A stretch of 34,630 bases of DNA from Syntrophobacterales bacterium (GTDB lineage Bacteria > Desulfobacterota > Syntrophobacteria > Syntrophobacterales > Thermodesulforhabdaceae), in NCBI GenBank assembly GCA_026992355.1, contig JALXAE010000301.1:1-34630 (forward strand). The letters run 5' to 3'. Positions 1 to 7,814 of this stretch are shown piece after piece (the stretch's first letter is position 1; each line of letters starts with the position of its first letter). The position numbers and the translations under genes were made by a program. Under the pieces are notes generated by a model. The model was not told the DNA's origin. It saw nothing but the letters and a program-made list of their open reading frames with translations, and did no database searches.

Positions 1-57
1 TAGCAAGGTAATTTCATCTTTTGAGAAAGATTTTAGGGGCAGTCTTTTTGTTTCCAT
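1..57 (-). CDS. N-terminus of the next T3SS gene, probably sctQ (partial)
   Basis: An ATG at 57-55 opens a frame of 19 codons (METKRLPLKSFSKDEITLL) that runs off the left edge without a stop. It starts 21 bases after the stop of the sctP-like gene and has the same direction. The preceding order N-O-P in Ysc-type loci is followed by sctQ, the cytoplasmic sorting-platform ring protein, so that is the expected identity. The visible residues alone cannot prove it. No strong Shine-Dalgarno is seen upstream. Confidence 0.45.
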   Translation of the reverse strand, partial: METKRLPLKSFSKDEITLL

Positions 58-78
58 ATTTTGCTATTATTTTAGAAT

Positions 79-876
79 TTATTTACCATTGAATTCTTCC
101 CACACAAAGCGACGTTGTTTAGAACGGCCTTCCCGATGCTGTTCCCCATCATCAAAATGTAAGTGCATACTTACTTGAGTTTCCAGTTTGTTTTCTAACA
201 GTGTTTTTAAAGAGTTTGTATGAGGAGACAGAATTCTGTAAGAATCAACGGATTTTGTAATGAATTCTACAGCTATTCCCTCTGATTTTTTTTGTATTCT
301 TATCTCCGTTTCAGGTAAAAACGAGTCTTTCAAATAAATCCTGACTTCCTCTCTTTGAGAAAATTCTGGATTATTTACCAGTATTTGAGTGGCAACTTCG
401 TGGATTTTATCTGGTATAGTTGATTTGATATTTTGAGTTTTTATTTGTTTGACACCTTCAATTTGAGGAGAAATACCAGGCAATATCATATTGAAATTGG
501 CCATTTTACGAAAATCTTTACCAACGTTATTTCCATTATAATCATGATTTTTTCTTACTTTGCTTTTTGTAGTGTCTTGTTCGTTTTTATCAAGTGGTGA
601 TTTTTTAGTCTTGTTTGCTAGAAGGATATTTAAATGAATGGAATTATTTTCATTGCTTTTCGTATTTTGAACCAATTTATCTTTTTTAGTGTGAGCGGCC
701 GGCGAATTCGTTTTTAGATTTCCTGTATGGTCTTTTTTTTCGTTGGTCGGAGTTAGAAACAATTGTAAGGCTTTGACATCTTCATCTTTGGCCTTTCTGA
801 CAATTGTTGAATCCTGATGCACTATATTTTTATTTTTCTTTTCAACATTTTCTGGTGTTTTTTGATTTATTTTCAT
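79..876 (-). CDS. sctP: Needle-length regulator / substrate-specificity switch protein SctP (YscP/FliK-like)
   Basis: This 265-residue protein starts at an ATG 3 bases after the sctO stop. Residues 1-140 are very polar, rich in Lys, Asn, Thr and Asp, and look disordered, as expected for a molecular ruler. The last 110 residues form a compact domain with the FliK/SctP C-terminal pattern of alternating strands (REEVRIYLKDSFLPETEIRI, then GIAVEFITKSVDSYRIL) and end in a charged tail. SctP proteins measure needle length and switch the export gate from early to late substrates. The family is divergent, so identity rests on the C-terminal pattern plus its place directly after sctN-sctO. At 265 residues it is shorter than Yersinia YscP, which could mean a shorter needle. 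Confidence 0.72.
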   Translation of the reverse strand: MKINQKTPENVEKKNKNIVHQDSTIVRKAKDEDVKALQLFLTPTNEKKDHTGNLKTNSPAAHTKKDKLVQNTKSNENNSIHLNILLANKTKKSPLDKNEQDTTKSKVRKNHDYNGNNVGKDFRKMANFNMILPGISPQIEGVKQIKTQNIKSTIPDKIHEVATQILVNNPEFSQREEVRIYLKDSFLPETEIRIQKKSEGIAVEFITKSVDSYRILSPHTNSLKTLLENKLETQVSMHLHFDDGEQHREGRSKQRRFVWEEFNGK

Positions 877-879
877 TGT

Positions 880-1383
880 TTACCAAAGATCCCACTCGTT
901 TTCTTCTTTCCATCCAATGGATGGAGAATTAAAGTCTTCTATGTCTAAATCGACCTTTTCCTCGGATTCTTTCATGATATCTTCCAGCCATATAGATTTA
1001 TGTTCTTCTACCTTATCAACCTCTTTCGATATTTGCTTATATTTTTTCCTTGCTTCTTCACAGTCTCTTTCAGCTTCACGAACGGCCTGTTTCGCATTTT
1101 CAACAGCCTCCGCTTTCATTATTTCTTCTTCACGAAGTAGTGAAATCTTTAAACGCACATTGTCCAGATAATCTAATGATACAAGTTTACCCTTTATTTC
1201 CTCATAAATTCTATTTTCTTCTTCAAACCGCCATCTTTTGAACTCTTCTAGCTCCTTTTGTTTTTTTTCTGCGTCATTTATGGCTACTTCCAGTAATCGC
1301 TTTTTCTTTATGAGCTCCTTTTGAGCCTTTTCTGCGCGAATCTTTCTGATATTTAGCAAATCTTCTAATTCGTACTTTATCAT
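880..1383 (-). CDS. sctO: ATPase stalk protein SctO (YscO/FliJ-like)
   Basis: A 167-residue, almost wholly helical and highly charged protein. Heptad-like Glu/Lys/Leu runs from about residue 5 to 130 predict a two-helix antiparallel coiled coil like YscO and FliJ. These insert into the ATPase hexamer and couple it to the export gate. The start overlaps the sctN stop as ATGA (1380-1383), which indicates translational coupling. sctP follows 3 bases after the stop. The C-terminal 25 residues are acidic and Trp-containing. Sequence conservation in this family is low, so the call uses size, coiled-coil content and strict position between sctN and sctP. Confidence 0.8.
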   Translation of the reverse strand: MIKYELEDLLNIRKIRAEKAQKELIKKKRLLEVAINDAEKKQKELEEFKRWRFEEENRIYEEIKGKLVSLDYLDNVRLKISLLREEEIMKAEAVENAKQAVREAERDCEEARKKYKQISKEVDKVEEHKSIWLEDIMKESEEKVDLDIEDFNSPSIGWKEENEWDLW

Positions 1384-2702
1384 GAAGTCAGCTCAATAAG
1401 CTTTTCAAGGGTTTCATTAAAGGAGAACTTTTCGTCCACCTTTTGCCGAAGAAAAGTGTTCATTCTGTCAATTTTTTCTAAAGCTTCGTCGGTGACAGGG
1501 TCAGAGCCTTTTTGATACTCGCCAATTCTTACCAGGAGTTCTACTTCTCTGTATTTAGCCATAAGCTCTCGAAAGCGCCCCGCTGCCTTTTTGTGCTCAG
1601 CGCTGATTATGGAATTCATCACTCTGCTGGCGCTGGCGAGAACATCTATTGCTGGATAGTGGTTAGCTGCCGCCAGTTTTCTGCTAATAATAATGTGTCC
1701 GTCAAGTATTGATCTTGTTTCGTCTGCGACTGGCTCGTTCATGTCGTCGCCTTCTACCAGAACTGTGTATAAGGCTGTTATGGATCCCTTATCCGAGTGG
1801 CCAACTCGTTCCATCAATTTGGGCAGACTGGAGAATACTGATGGGGGATAACCTCTTCTCGTGGGAGGTTCGCCGGCGGCTAGGCCTATTTCCCTCTGGG
1901 CTCGGGCGAATCTGGTGACAGAATCCATGAGAAGTAATACTCTTTTGCCCTGATCCCTGAAATACTCGGCAACGGCGGTGGCTACGTAAGCCGCTTTAAG
2001 CCTTTCCATTGCAGGTCTGTCAGATGTTGATACTACAATTACCGATCGTTCCAATCCATCTCTGCCAAGATCTTTTTCTATGAATTCACGTACTTCTCTC
2101 CCGCGCTCCCCAATTAGTGCAAGAACCGTTACATCTACTTCTGCCCCTTTGGCCAGCATAGCGAGCAGCGTACTTTTTCCGCCCCCGGCGGCCGCAAAGA
2201 TTCCCATGCGCTGTCCAACACCACACGTTAAAAGCCCGTCTAGAACCTTTATTCCAAGGGGTAAAGGTTCAGAAATAATCTCACGTTTCAACGGATTAGG
2301 GGGATCTGCATAAACGGGATAGTGTGCTTCGGGTTCAAGAGGACCCTTTATATCTTCATCTACGGGTCGACCACATCCATCAAGAACTCTACCAAATAAA
2401 GCAGGCCCAACAGGTACCATAAGTGATTTTCCGGTTGGAATAACTTCCGTATGAGGAGAAAGACCATAAATATCGCCAAGAGGTGTAAGCAGGGCCATTT
2501 GTTTGGAAAAACCAACGACTTCTGCCTGAACTTCCCATCCACCTGATGGATCTTTCAGAATGCAAACTTCCCCTATTTTTACCCCTGGGGCTACTGCTTT
2601 TATTATGGTTCCAACCACCTGAACAACGCGACCTCTAGCTTGAACCGTTTGGGTATCAGAAATAGCCTGCTGAAACATGGTGGTTATGTCAAAAATACCC
2701 AC
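1380..2702 (-). CDS. sctN: T3SS ATPase SctN
   Basis: A 440-residue ATPase of the F1/flagellar FliI family that unfolds and releases substrates from chaperones at the base of the injectisome. The Walker A loop AAAGGGKST is at about residues 170-178. The GERGREV segment with the catalytic Glu is near 199. Walker B ([18 protein letters not shown]) is at about 254-271 and the alpha/beta-ATPase signature [11 protein letters not shown] at 350-360. Length is normal for the family. The C-terminal region after residue 370 is the helical substrate/chaperone-binding part. It begins 2 bases after the sctL stop and overlaps sctO by 4 bases, so sctL-N-O form one translational unit. It could be confused with FliI, but the surrounding sctJ-K-L-O-P genes settle it as T3SS. 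Confidence 0.97.
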   Translation of the reverse strand: MGIFDITTMFQQAISDTQTVQARGRVVQVVGTIIKAVAPGVKIGEVCILKDPSGGWEVQAEVVGFSKQMALLTPLGDIYGLSPHTEVIPTGKSLMVPVGPALFGRVLDGCGRPVDEDIKGPLEPEAHYPVYADPPNPLKREIISEPLPLGIKVLDGLLTCGVGQRMGIFAAAGGGKSTLLAMLAKGAEVDVTVLALIGERGREVREFIEKDLGRDGLERSVIVVSTSDRPAMERLKAAYVATAVAEYFRDQGKRVLLLMDSVTRFARAQREIGLAAGEPPTRRGYPPSVFSSLPKLMERVGHSDKGSITALYTVLVEGDDMNEPVADETRSILDGHIIISRKLAAANHYPAIDVLASASRVMNSIISAEHKKAAGRFRELMAKYREVELLVRIGEYQKGSDPVTDEALEKIDRMNTFLRQKVDEKFSFNETLEKLIELTS

Positions 2703-2704
2703 AA

Positions 2705-3322
2705 TTACCTCTTTATTGTTTTTCTAAGGGCCTTTTCAATGGCTTTTAACTGAACTTCAACGCTGGCATCTACAACACCCATTTCGCTCTCGAGTACACA
2801 GCTGTGTTTCTTAAGACGACTATCAGCTACTATTTCAACAAAACCTATGGTGGGATAATTTTCCATTATATCACTCAACCTAGATTGTATGGTTTCCAAA
2901 TCTTCAGGGGCTACTTTTAGTGTCACCTGTTTTTGATTTCTAACCATAGCCAGTGCATTTTTTACCACCCTAGTAATGATTTCGCGATCATCCATGTCTC
3001 CTATGATTTTCTTTATGGCTTCCAGCACAAGGGAACACATCATCTCTTCAGCTGAAGCCAGATAATCCACGGTACGATGAACGGTTTCCATCATTTTTTC
3101 GGCGATTTTGAGTTGTCCTTCCCTGAGACCATCTTCATATCCTTTTCTTTTTTCCTGTTCGTATGCCTTCTTTGCATCATCCAAGATAAGTTCGGCCCTT
3201 TTCCGGGCTTCGGCTATAATCTCCTCTGCTTTTACCAGTTGAGCATACTCATTGGCCTTAATGATTTTGGTCCCTGGTGCTATTTTAAAAAAATTGCTTT
3301 CTAAAATAACAAAGTTGCCCAT
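2705..3322 (-). CDS. sctL: ATPase regulator / stator SctL (YscL/FliH-like)
   Basis: A 205-residue protein with a helical, Glu/Lys/Ala-rich N-terminal half (residues about 25-85, including [20 protein letters not shown]) and a globular C-terminal half. This is the SctL/FliH layout, in which a dimeric coiled coil links the ATPase to the SctQ ring. The C-terminal [12 protein letters not shown] segment and the closing [11 protein letters not shown] helix fit the V/A-ATPase E-subunit-like fold of the family. The ATG lies inside the end of sctK, a 22-base overlap, with GAGG about 10 bases upstream, implying coupled translation with SctK, its sorting-platform partner. Confidence 0.88.
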   Translation of the reverse strand: MGNFVILESNFFKIAPGTKIIKANEYAQLVKAEEIIAEARKRAELILDDAKKAYEQEKRKGYEDGLREGQLKIAEKMMETVHRTVDYLASAEEMMCSLVLEAIKKIIGDMDDREIITRVVKNALAMVRNQKQVTLKVAPEDLETIQSRLSDIMENYPTIGFVEIVADSRLKKHSCVLESEMGVVDASVEVQLKAIEKALRKTIKR

Positions 3323-4011
3323 TTGTAATTAACCTCATGTAAAAGAACGCGCCTTAAAAAATGCACGACCGAATTTTCATGAACATCTAACACTAAAGAT
3401 GCTTCAAGCTCATCTAAGTAATAAGACGGTAGCTTTAGGTGAAATCTTTTTTTTACAGTGATCGGAATGTCGATCAGCAGGGTTTTCAAGCATTCTAAGC
3501 CCGCCTTTACAAGTCTGTTTTCAAGATTTCCTTCATTTATATTGTCAATTTCTACTGAAGGAATTGCTCTGCTTATAACAAAGGGTGCTTTCTTAATCGC
3601 AAATAAGTATCCGCGTTTTCCAATCACGTTTTTTATGTGAAGGACTGTGGCCTTATTAACGACTTGGGCCAAAACAGAGTGTGCTCTTGCAATTCCTGCA
3701 AAAAACATAAGATCCTCCACTTCTCTGGTGGGAAGCAGTACAAATCGGTGTTTCGGACTGCGGAAGTCGTAAAAATCTTTTTTGCGATCTATACCTAGTC
3801 TCCGTAACAGTTCGCTGGAAAAGTAGCTCTCATATCCAGGATGTTTAATCAAACGGCTCCAAAGTTCAGCTGATACTTCTGGGAAGAAGTTAGTTAGCCA
3901 GCCGTGGTGGATGTATCTTATGAGACAGACGTTGAATTCATAAATCGACTTGAAGAGTTTCTCTTTGCTTTTGTATAGTTTTACAATAAAATCTGAACCA
4001 AATTCTTCCAC
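3301..4011 (-). CDS. sctK: Sorting-platform adaptor SctK (YscK-like)
   Basis: A 236-residue protein in the sctJ-K-L position. SctK proteins join the cytoplasmic ring (SctD) to the SctQ-L-N pods. The N-terminal stretch FNVCLIRYIHHGW (about residues 26-38) resembles the Asn-Pro/Tyr-Ile-His motif typical of YscK-family N-termini. The rest is a mixed helical domain with no transmembrane segment. The first codon is GTG at 4011 with no clear Shine-Dalgarno, and there is no later in-frame ATG before conserved sequence, so GTG is kept with moderate certainty. The 3' end overlaps sctL by 22 bases. This is one of the least conserved T3SS proteins and it is found mainly in Ysc-like systems. Confidence 0.82.
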   Translation of the reverse strand: MEEFGSDFIVKLYKSKEKLFKSIYEFNVCLIRYIHHGWLTNFFPEVSAELWSRLIKHPGYESYFSSELLRRLGIDRKKDFYDFRSPKHRFVLLPTREVEDLMFFAGIARAHSVLAQVVNKATVLHIKNVIGKRGYLFAIKKAPFVISRAIPSVEIDNINEGNLENRLVKAGLECLKTLLIDIPITVKKRFHLKLPSYYLDELEASLVLDVHENSVVHFLRRVLLHEVNYKWATLLF

Positions 4012-4057
4012 CTATTTTACACTCGTGCTTTCTGATTACATGTTCAGTCTAAGACGG

Positions 4058-4867
4058 CTATTTTAAATCGAATTTCTCCTTCGACGGTTTATGTGCTATT
4101 TCCTGTTTAAGAATTTTCCATTTCCAAAGCATAACTCCCCCAAAACCAAAACCGATTAAGGAAAGCAAAAACAATACTCCACACACTGTCCAAAATCTTA
4201 TAACAGATTCGGGAAGCAATTTTATCCCAAAAATTCGGGTGGCTATTTTATCCACTTGAAAGGTCCTTGCTGTTTCTGCTTCAAAAAGCAAAACGGATAC
4301 TCTGTCATAATTCAGTCCCTCAATACTATTTGCTACCAGGGCTTTAATGTTGGGTATAAAACGCTTCAATGGAGAGTCTACTCTGTATTTTATAAATACG
4401 GATGCCGCAGATGGGATTGTTTTCTCTGTGAATGGATTGTTCTCAGGTAATACAATGTGAACTCTTGCCGCAAGTACTCCGTCTATTTGAGAAATTGTTT
4501 TAGCTAGTTCTTGAGAAAGAGCGTAGATAAACCGCACGCGCTCTTCAAGAGGACTGGAAACCAGTCCATGTTTTTTGAATATAGCTCCCATGCTTTCAAA
4601 TCTTGGTTTAGGATAACCGTATTCCTGAAAAAGAGAGAGAGCGACAGGAACAGCAGAGCTTTCAACCTTGAGTATCCACGTTTGTTCCTGCCCGGGAGCT
4701 TTTTCGCAAGGAATTTCGTGGCGGAGTAGCAACCCCATCATTTCATTGGCTTCTTGCTCACTTAAATTGGAATAAAGTTCAACCTTACAAGCAACCAGAA
4801 CGAATAGGATAATAAATATACTTCCCCACAACCGGAACTGTTTGTAACCAAAATCATTTTTTTTCAT
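4058..4867 (-). CDS. sctJ: Inner-membrane ring lipoprotein SctJ
   Basis: A 269-residue secretin/inner-ring lipoprotein of the YscJ/FliF family. The N-terminus has a lipoprotein signal peptide with lipobox LVAC, placing the lipidated Cys at residue 27. Two ring-building domains follow: EQEANEMMGLLLRHEIPC (about residues 37-54), then the second domain with RVHIVLPENNPF and the ASVFIKYR strand. A transmembrane helix lies at about residues 224-247 (FWTVCGVLFLLSLIGFGFGG), followed by a short Lys-rich cytoplasmic tail. These are the hallmark features of SctJ. It starts 8 bases after the sctI stop. Function: it forms the 24-mer inner ring with SctD around the export apparatus. Confidence 0.95.
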   Translation of the reverse strand: MKKNDFGYKQFRLWGSIFIILFVLVACKVELYSNLSEQEANEMMGLLLRHEIPCEKAPGQEQTWILKVESSAVPVALSLFQEYGYPKPRFESMGAIFKKHGLVSSPLEERVRFIYALSQELAKTISQIDGVLAARVHIVLPENNPFTEKTIPSAASVFIKYRVDSPLKRFIPNIKALVANSIEGLNYDRVSVLLFEAETARTFQVDKIATRIFGIKLLPESVIRFWTVCGVLFLLSLIGFGFGGVMLWKWKILKQEIAHKPSKEKFDLK

Positions 4868-4875
4868 GGTCTAAG

Positions 4876-5310
4876 CTAACCCTGATTACGAAGCAGTGTT
4901 GATATATTCTGATCGGTTTTATCAACCACTTTGGCTGTCATTTCGAGTTGCAGTGTGGCTTTATGGAGTTCCCACTGAAGTTTCATTAATTCGGCAGGGG
5001 AATACTTTTTTGAATTTATCATGCTGTCTAAAGAATAATCTATCTTTTCGATTCTTTGTTCGAAGGATGTTCTTTGTTTGTCGATACTATCGAGGATAGC
5101 ATCTCCGGCCGATTTGGGTTTTTGCAAATTAGCTTCTTGAGTTTGCTGAACTGTATTCACGTTTTCCGAATTGACATTTGAACCGTCCTGCATTGCCTGA
5201 TCAAAGCGAGCTACATCTTGTTCGTCAAGCTGAGCAGATTTTTGAGTTTCCCTTTCGGCTGTTTTTCCCATCTGTTCAGCTATCTTTTTTGAATGGATTG
5301 ACTCAATCAT
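4876..5310 (-). CDS. sctI: Inner rod protein SctI
   Basis: A 144-residue small secreted protein. The N-terminal 80 residues are polar and Gln/Asn rich. The last 45 residues carry the family pattern YSPAELMKLQWEL, then a helix ending MTAKVVDKTDQNISTLLRNQ, which closely follows the YscI/HrpB C-terminal signature (SP-E-L--LQ ... KVV-K--Q-I-TLL--Q). SctI polymerises at the base of the needle and takes part in substrate switching. GGGAGG lies about 11 bases before the ATG. The gene sits in the normal sctF-G-I-J order. Translated end and length match the family. Confidence 0.88.
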   Translation of the reverse strand: MIESIHSKKIAEQMGKTAERETQKSAQLDEQDVARFDQAMQDGSNVNSENVNTVQQTQEANLQKPKSAGDAILDSIDKQRTSFEQRIEKIDYSLDSMINSKKYSPAELMKLQWELHKATLQLEMTAKVVDKTDQNISTLLRNQG

Positions 5311-5332
5311 AACATTTCTAACCTCCCAAGAA

Positions 5333-5710
5333 TTATACTTCTTCTAAAATAGCCTTTGCCATATTTATAGCAGCCTCCTGGTTACCCTTTTCAACCAGAT
5401 TCTGAGCAATAGTTTTCGCTCGTTTAGACTGGCCTGCAAGCCTCAAGGCTAATGCCAAATATGCTTCTATGAGGTCCTTATTGTCTGGAGACTTTTTAGC
5501 TTCATTTTCCAGTATATTTATTGCATCGTCGAACTCATTTCTGCACATTCTGGAGAAAGCCAGTCCTATTGATGGGGAACTGCTTTCCTGACACAGTTCC
5601 TTTAAACCTTCAAATATAACGTCCGCTTCCTGAAAATAACCGTAACCAGCCGCTAAAAACCCTATTTCCATCATCAATTGCAAAAAACTACGTTCGAATT
5701 CAAATAACAC
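5333..5710 (-). CDS. Needle co-chaperone YscG-like TPR protein
   Basis: A 125-residue helical protein with TPR-like helix pairs (AGYGYFQEADVIFEGLKEL; DLIEAYLALALRLAGQSKRA). In Yersinia and Pseudomonas, YscG/PscG with YscE/PscE cradles the C-terminal helix of the needle subunit in the cytoplasm and stops premature polymerisation. Here it directly follows the needle gene, with the YscE-like gene just before the needle gene, so a full E-F-G chaperone set is present. The start is GTG at 5710, supported by AAGGAG 8 bases upstream. Sequence similarity in this family is weak; position and fold pattern carry the call. Confidence 0.78.
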   Translation of the reverse strand: MLFEFERSFLQLMMEIGFLAAGYGYFQEADVIFEGLKELCQESSSPSIGLAFSRMCRNEFDDAINILENEAKKSPDNKDLIEAYLALALRLAGQSKRAKTIAQNLVEKGNQEAAINMAKAILEEV

Positions 5711-5735
5711 GTTTTTGTCTCCTTCTAGAGCCGCT

Positions 5736-5960
5736 CTATCTAATGTTTTGGATTACATTTTTTGTCGCGTCTTTCAGTGTGTTCATCATGTTAGTTGTTA
5801 AATTACTGATCATTGTCCATTTTTGCGTAAGCATCTGGAGTTTCAGCATATCTTGAGTATTACCCGGATCCATTTTTTGCAAGTGCTCATTTAACTTTGC
5901 TTCCTGAGCTCCCATAGAACTGGCTAACTTGCTGTATAAGTTGTCAAGCGAAATAGTCAT
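5736..5960 (-). CDS. sctF: T3SS needle subunit SctF
   Basis: A 74-residue helical-hairpin protein (TISLDNLYSKLASSMG...NVIQNIR) with the two helices separated by a DPGNT turn, matching the P-x-D/N bend of YscF/PscF/MxiH needle proteins. The start at 5960 is chosen because AAAGGAGG ends 6 bases upstream. A longer reading frame back to 6020 would add 20 basic residues, contain the Shine-Dalgarno and overlap the upstream gene. Many copies polymerise to the extracellular needle. The genes on both sides encode its likely chaperones. Confidence 0.93.
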   Translation of the reverse strand: MTISLDNLYSKLASSMGAQEAKLNEHLQKMDPGNTQDMLKLQMLTQKWTMISNLTTNMMNTLKDATKNVIQNIR

Positions 5961-5994
5961 TTTACTCCTCCTTTTTTGCAAAATGTTTTTATTT

Positions 5995-6222
5995 CTAATT
6001 TTCCGGCTGGATTTTTTCAATGACCATCAAGGCAGCTTTTAGAGATCCCTGTACCTTTTTTGCTATTTCAAATTCAGAAGGAGTCAATCCAGCATCCATT
6101 ATTTTTTTAACCTCTTGCAGCTTATCAAAAATTAAGGTTATCAACTCTTTTTTTAATTTACCTGAACTGTCTTCAAGCAATCTCTTTTCCAGGTCCAAAA
6201 AAAACATCGAACTGTTTTCCAT
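5995..6222 (-). CDS. Needle chaperone YscE/EscE-like
   Basis: A 75-residue, two-helix acidic/basic protein (MENSSMFFLDLEKRLLED ...). Size and place between sctD and sctF match YscE/PscE/SsaE, the small partner that stabilises YscG and the needle subunit. The start at 6222 is preferred: AAAGGA lies about 5 bases before it. A start at 6264 would add 14 residues and overlap sctD without an obvious ribosome site. The family is short and weakly conserved, so the call relies on context plus helical-hairpin content. Confidence 0.72.
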   Translation of the reverse strand: MENSSMFFLDLEKRLLEDSSGKLKKELITLIFDKLQEVKKIMDAGLTPSEFEIAKKVQGSLKAALMVIEKIQPEN

Positions 6223-6257
6223 TATTCCTTTCCCCCAGGTTTTTGGCATGTTTGTTA

Positions 6258-7733
6258 TTACCAATGATATTCAAGTATAATAGAAGGCCTTTTAAAGTAT
6301 ATTTTTCTTTTTGTGTTGTTTGTTTTGACTTCAATAAAGTTCCTTCCAATATCGCTTATGATATATTTGTCGCCGATTTTGTCACCTTTATAAACTTTCT
6401 GGCCAGATCTTGTGACGATAAAACTTTTGCGCCCTAGCACAACGCTTTCTACATTTTCAAGATCTATGGGTAATGCACTGAAATCGGATAAAGTATTTAA
6501 GTCATAATGCTCAACTTTTTTTCCGCTCTTGGTTATGAGATTCAACTTGGATGGCTTTACCGTTACATTTATAATAACCAAACCTTTAAATTTCTCGTCC
6601 AGAAAGGCCGCTGCTTCTTTCCAGGCAGAAACTTGGTTTGCTTTAACGTGTCCAGTTATGTAAATTTTATGGCCAGAAGGGTGTACTTTCAAGGAATGAC
6701 TTAGTCCCTTTGCCCACAAGTATTGTTTCACTCTTTTAGCTACCTCATCAAGGCAAGTGACTTCGTTTTCCACGTCTTTTATGCCAACAACATCATTTTT
6801 TATGATTTCTGTAACCCTTTTGATTTTGGGACAAGATGTTACATTACCTTTCAACACAATAATTCCCGGTTTTACTGATTCCACCACGATATTTGGAACT
6901 AGCCTATCCAAAATTTCTTTAACTGTTGTTATCAGATGATCATTGGTTAGCACTCTTACCAGAACCGGTTTGTCAAATTTCCTGGCAATTTCTTGAAGTT
7001 TTTGCTTTTCACTATCGTTATTCAATATTCCACTAATAACCGGTGTATTTCCTATTTTTTCAATTCGTAATTCTGAAAATCCCTCCCTTTTGAGAATTTT
7101 TTCCAATTGCGATATAGGCAGTGGGGTAGATCTGTAAGGGGTAGCTTTAATGCTCGCTCGTATATAGTGCCACGCCCCCCAGGACATCAAAACAACGAAT
7201 ATAAAGACAATTATCAGTGCAGCGTATAATGCTGAAGTCCTGCGGTTTCCGGCAGCACGGACCGCTTTCTGGGCTTTTTTATATTTTTCAGACTGCGGAT
7301 TTTCCTGCTTTTCGCTGTTTTCGAGATGTTTTTCTCCATCCTTTTCTAAACTGCCCGTTGTATCCTCTGCCCTTCGTGATTCCGTATTATCCGCGCATAT
7401 ATCTCTAGGCGGAAGATAGGGGATTTCATTCCAGCTTTCTCCTTCCTTTAAAATTACAAAGCTTGTCGTACCTATTACTACAGGGGTAGAGGTTTCAAGT
7501 TTGGTACTTTCGCCGGAGTTAATTCTGTTTTTCTGAATTTGTAAAAAACCTTCTAGCACTTTTAAATCAATGCTTCCATCAAAGATTCTTATATAGGCGT
7601 GTTGTGACAGCACAGAAGAATCAGCGAAAATTATGTCGCTTTCTTCCCCACTGCCGATAACATATTCGCCCGGGTTTAACATCATTTCGGCACCAACATG
7701 TGGACCGGCCAGAACTTTTAAAACAAAAGCCAT
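6258..7733 (-). CDS. sctD: Inner-membrane ring protein SctD
   Basis: A 491-residue protein with the SctD plan. It has a cytoplasmic FHA-like domain (residues about 1-97, with GEYVIGSGEESDIIFAD and VLSQHAYIRI), an acidic linker, one transmembrane helix (about 167-189, ALYAALIIVFIFVVLMSWGA) and a periplasmic region of repeated ring-building/BON-like folds. SctD forms the outer of the two inner-membrane rings, and its FHA-like domain docks SctK. AAAGG lies 8 bases before the ATG. It opens the sctD-to-sctP gene run. It lies only 81 bases after the effector gene, so read-through from the translocator operon is possible. Confidence 0.92.
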   Translation of the reverse strand: MAFVLKVLAGPHVGAEMMLNPGEYVIGSGEESDIIFADSSVLSQHAYIRIFDGSIDLKVLEGFLQIQKNRINSGESTKLETSTPVVIGTTSFVILKEGESWNEIPYLPPRDICADNTESRRAEDTTGSLEKDGEKHLENSEKQENPQSEKYKKAQKAVRAAGNRRTSALYAALIIVFIFVVLMSWGAWHYIRASIKATPYRSTPLPISQLEKILKREGFSELRIEKIGNTPVISGILNNDSEKQKLQEIARKFDKPVLVRVLTNDHLITTVKEILDRLVPNIVVESVKPGIIVLKGNVTSCPKIKRVTEIIKNDVVGIKDVENEVTCLDEVAKRVKQYLWAKGLSHSLKVHPSGHKIYITGHVKANQVSAWKEAAAFLDEKFKGLVIINVTVKPSKLNLITKSGKKVEHYDLNTLSDFSALPIDLENVESVVLGRKSFIVTRSGQKVYKGDKIGDKYIISDIGRNFIEVKTNNTKRKIYFKRPSIILEYHW

Positions 7734-7814
7734 AACTTACCTTTTACAAAACACTACACAACTGGTTTAGCCAACTAGTTTGTATATAGTCATAAACATA
7801 GTATTTCCGGTTAG

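Noticed and set aside
5961-6020. Longer N-terminus of the needle protein
   Set aside because: The added 20 residues are strongly basic, contain the Shine-Dalgarno of the real ATG at 5960 and are atypical for needle proteins.
7734-7814. TTGGCTAAACCAGTTGTG upstream of sctD as a sigma-54 promoter
   Set aside because: The spacing between GG and the possible -12 element is off by one and the GC is replaced, so it does not meet the GG-N10-GC rule.
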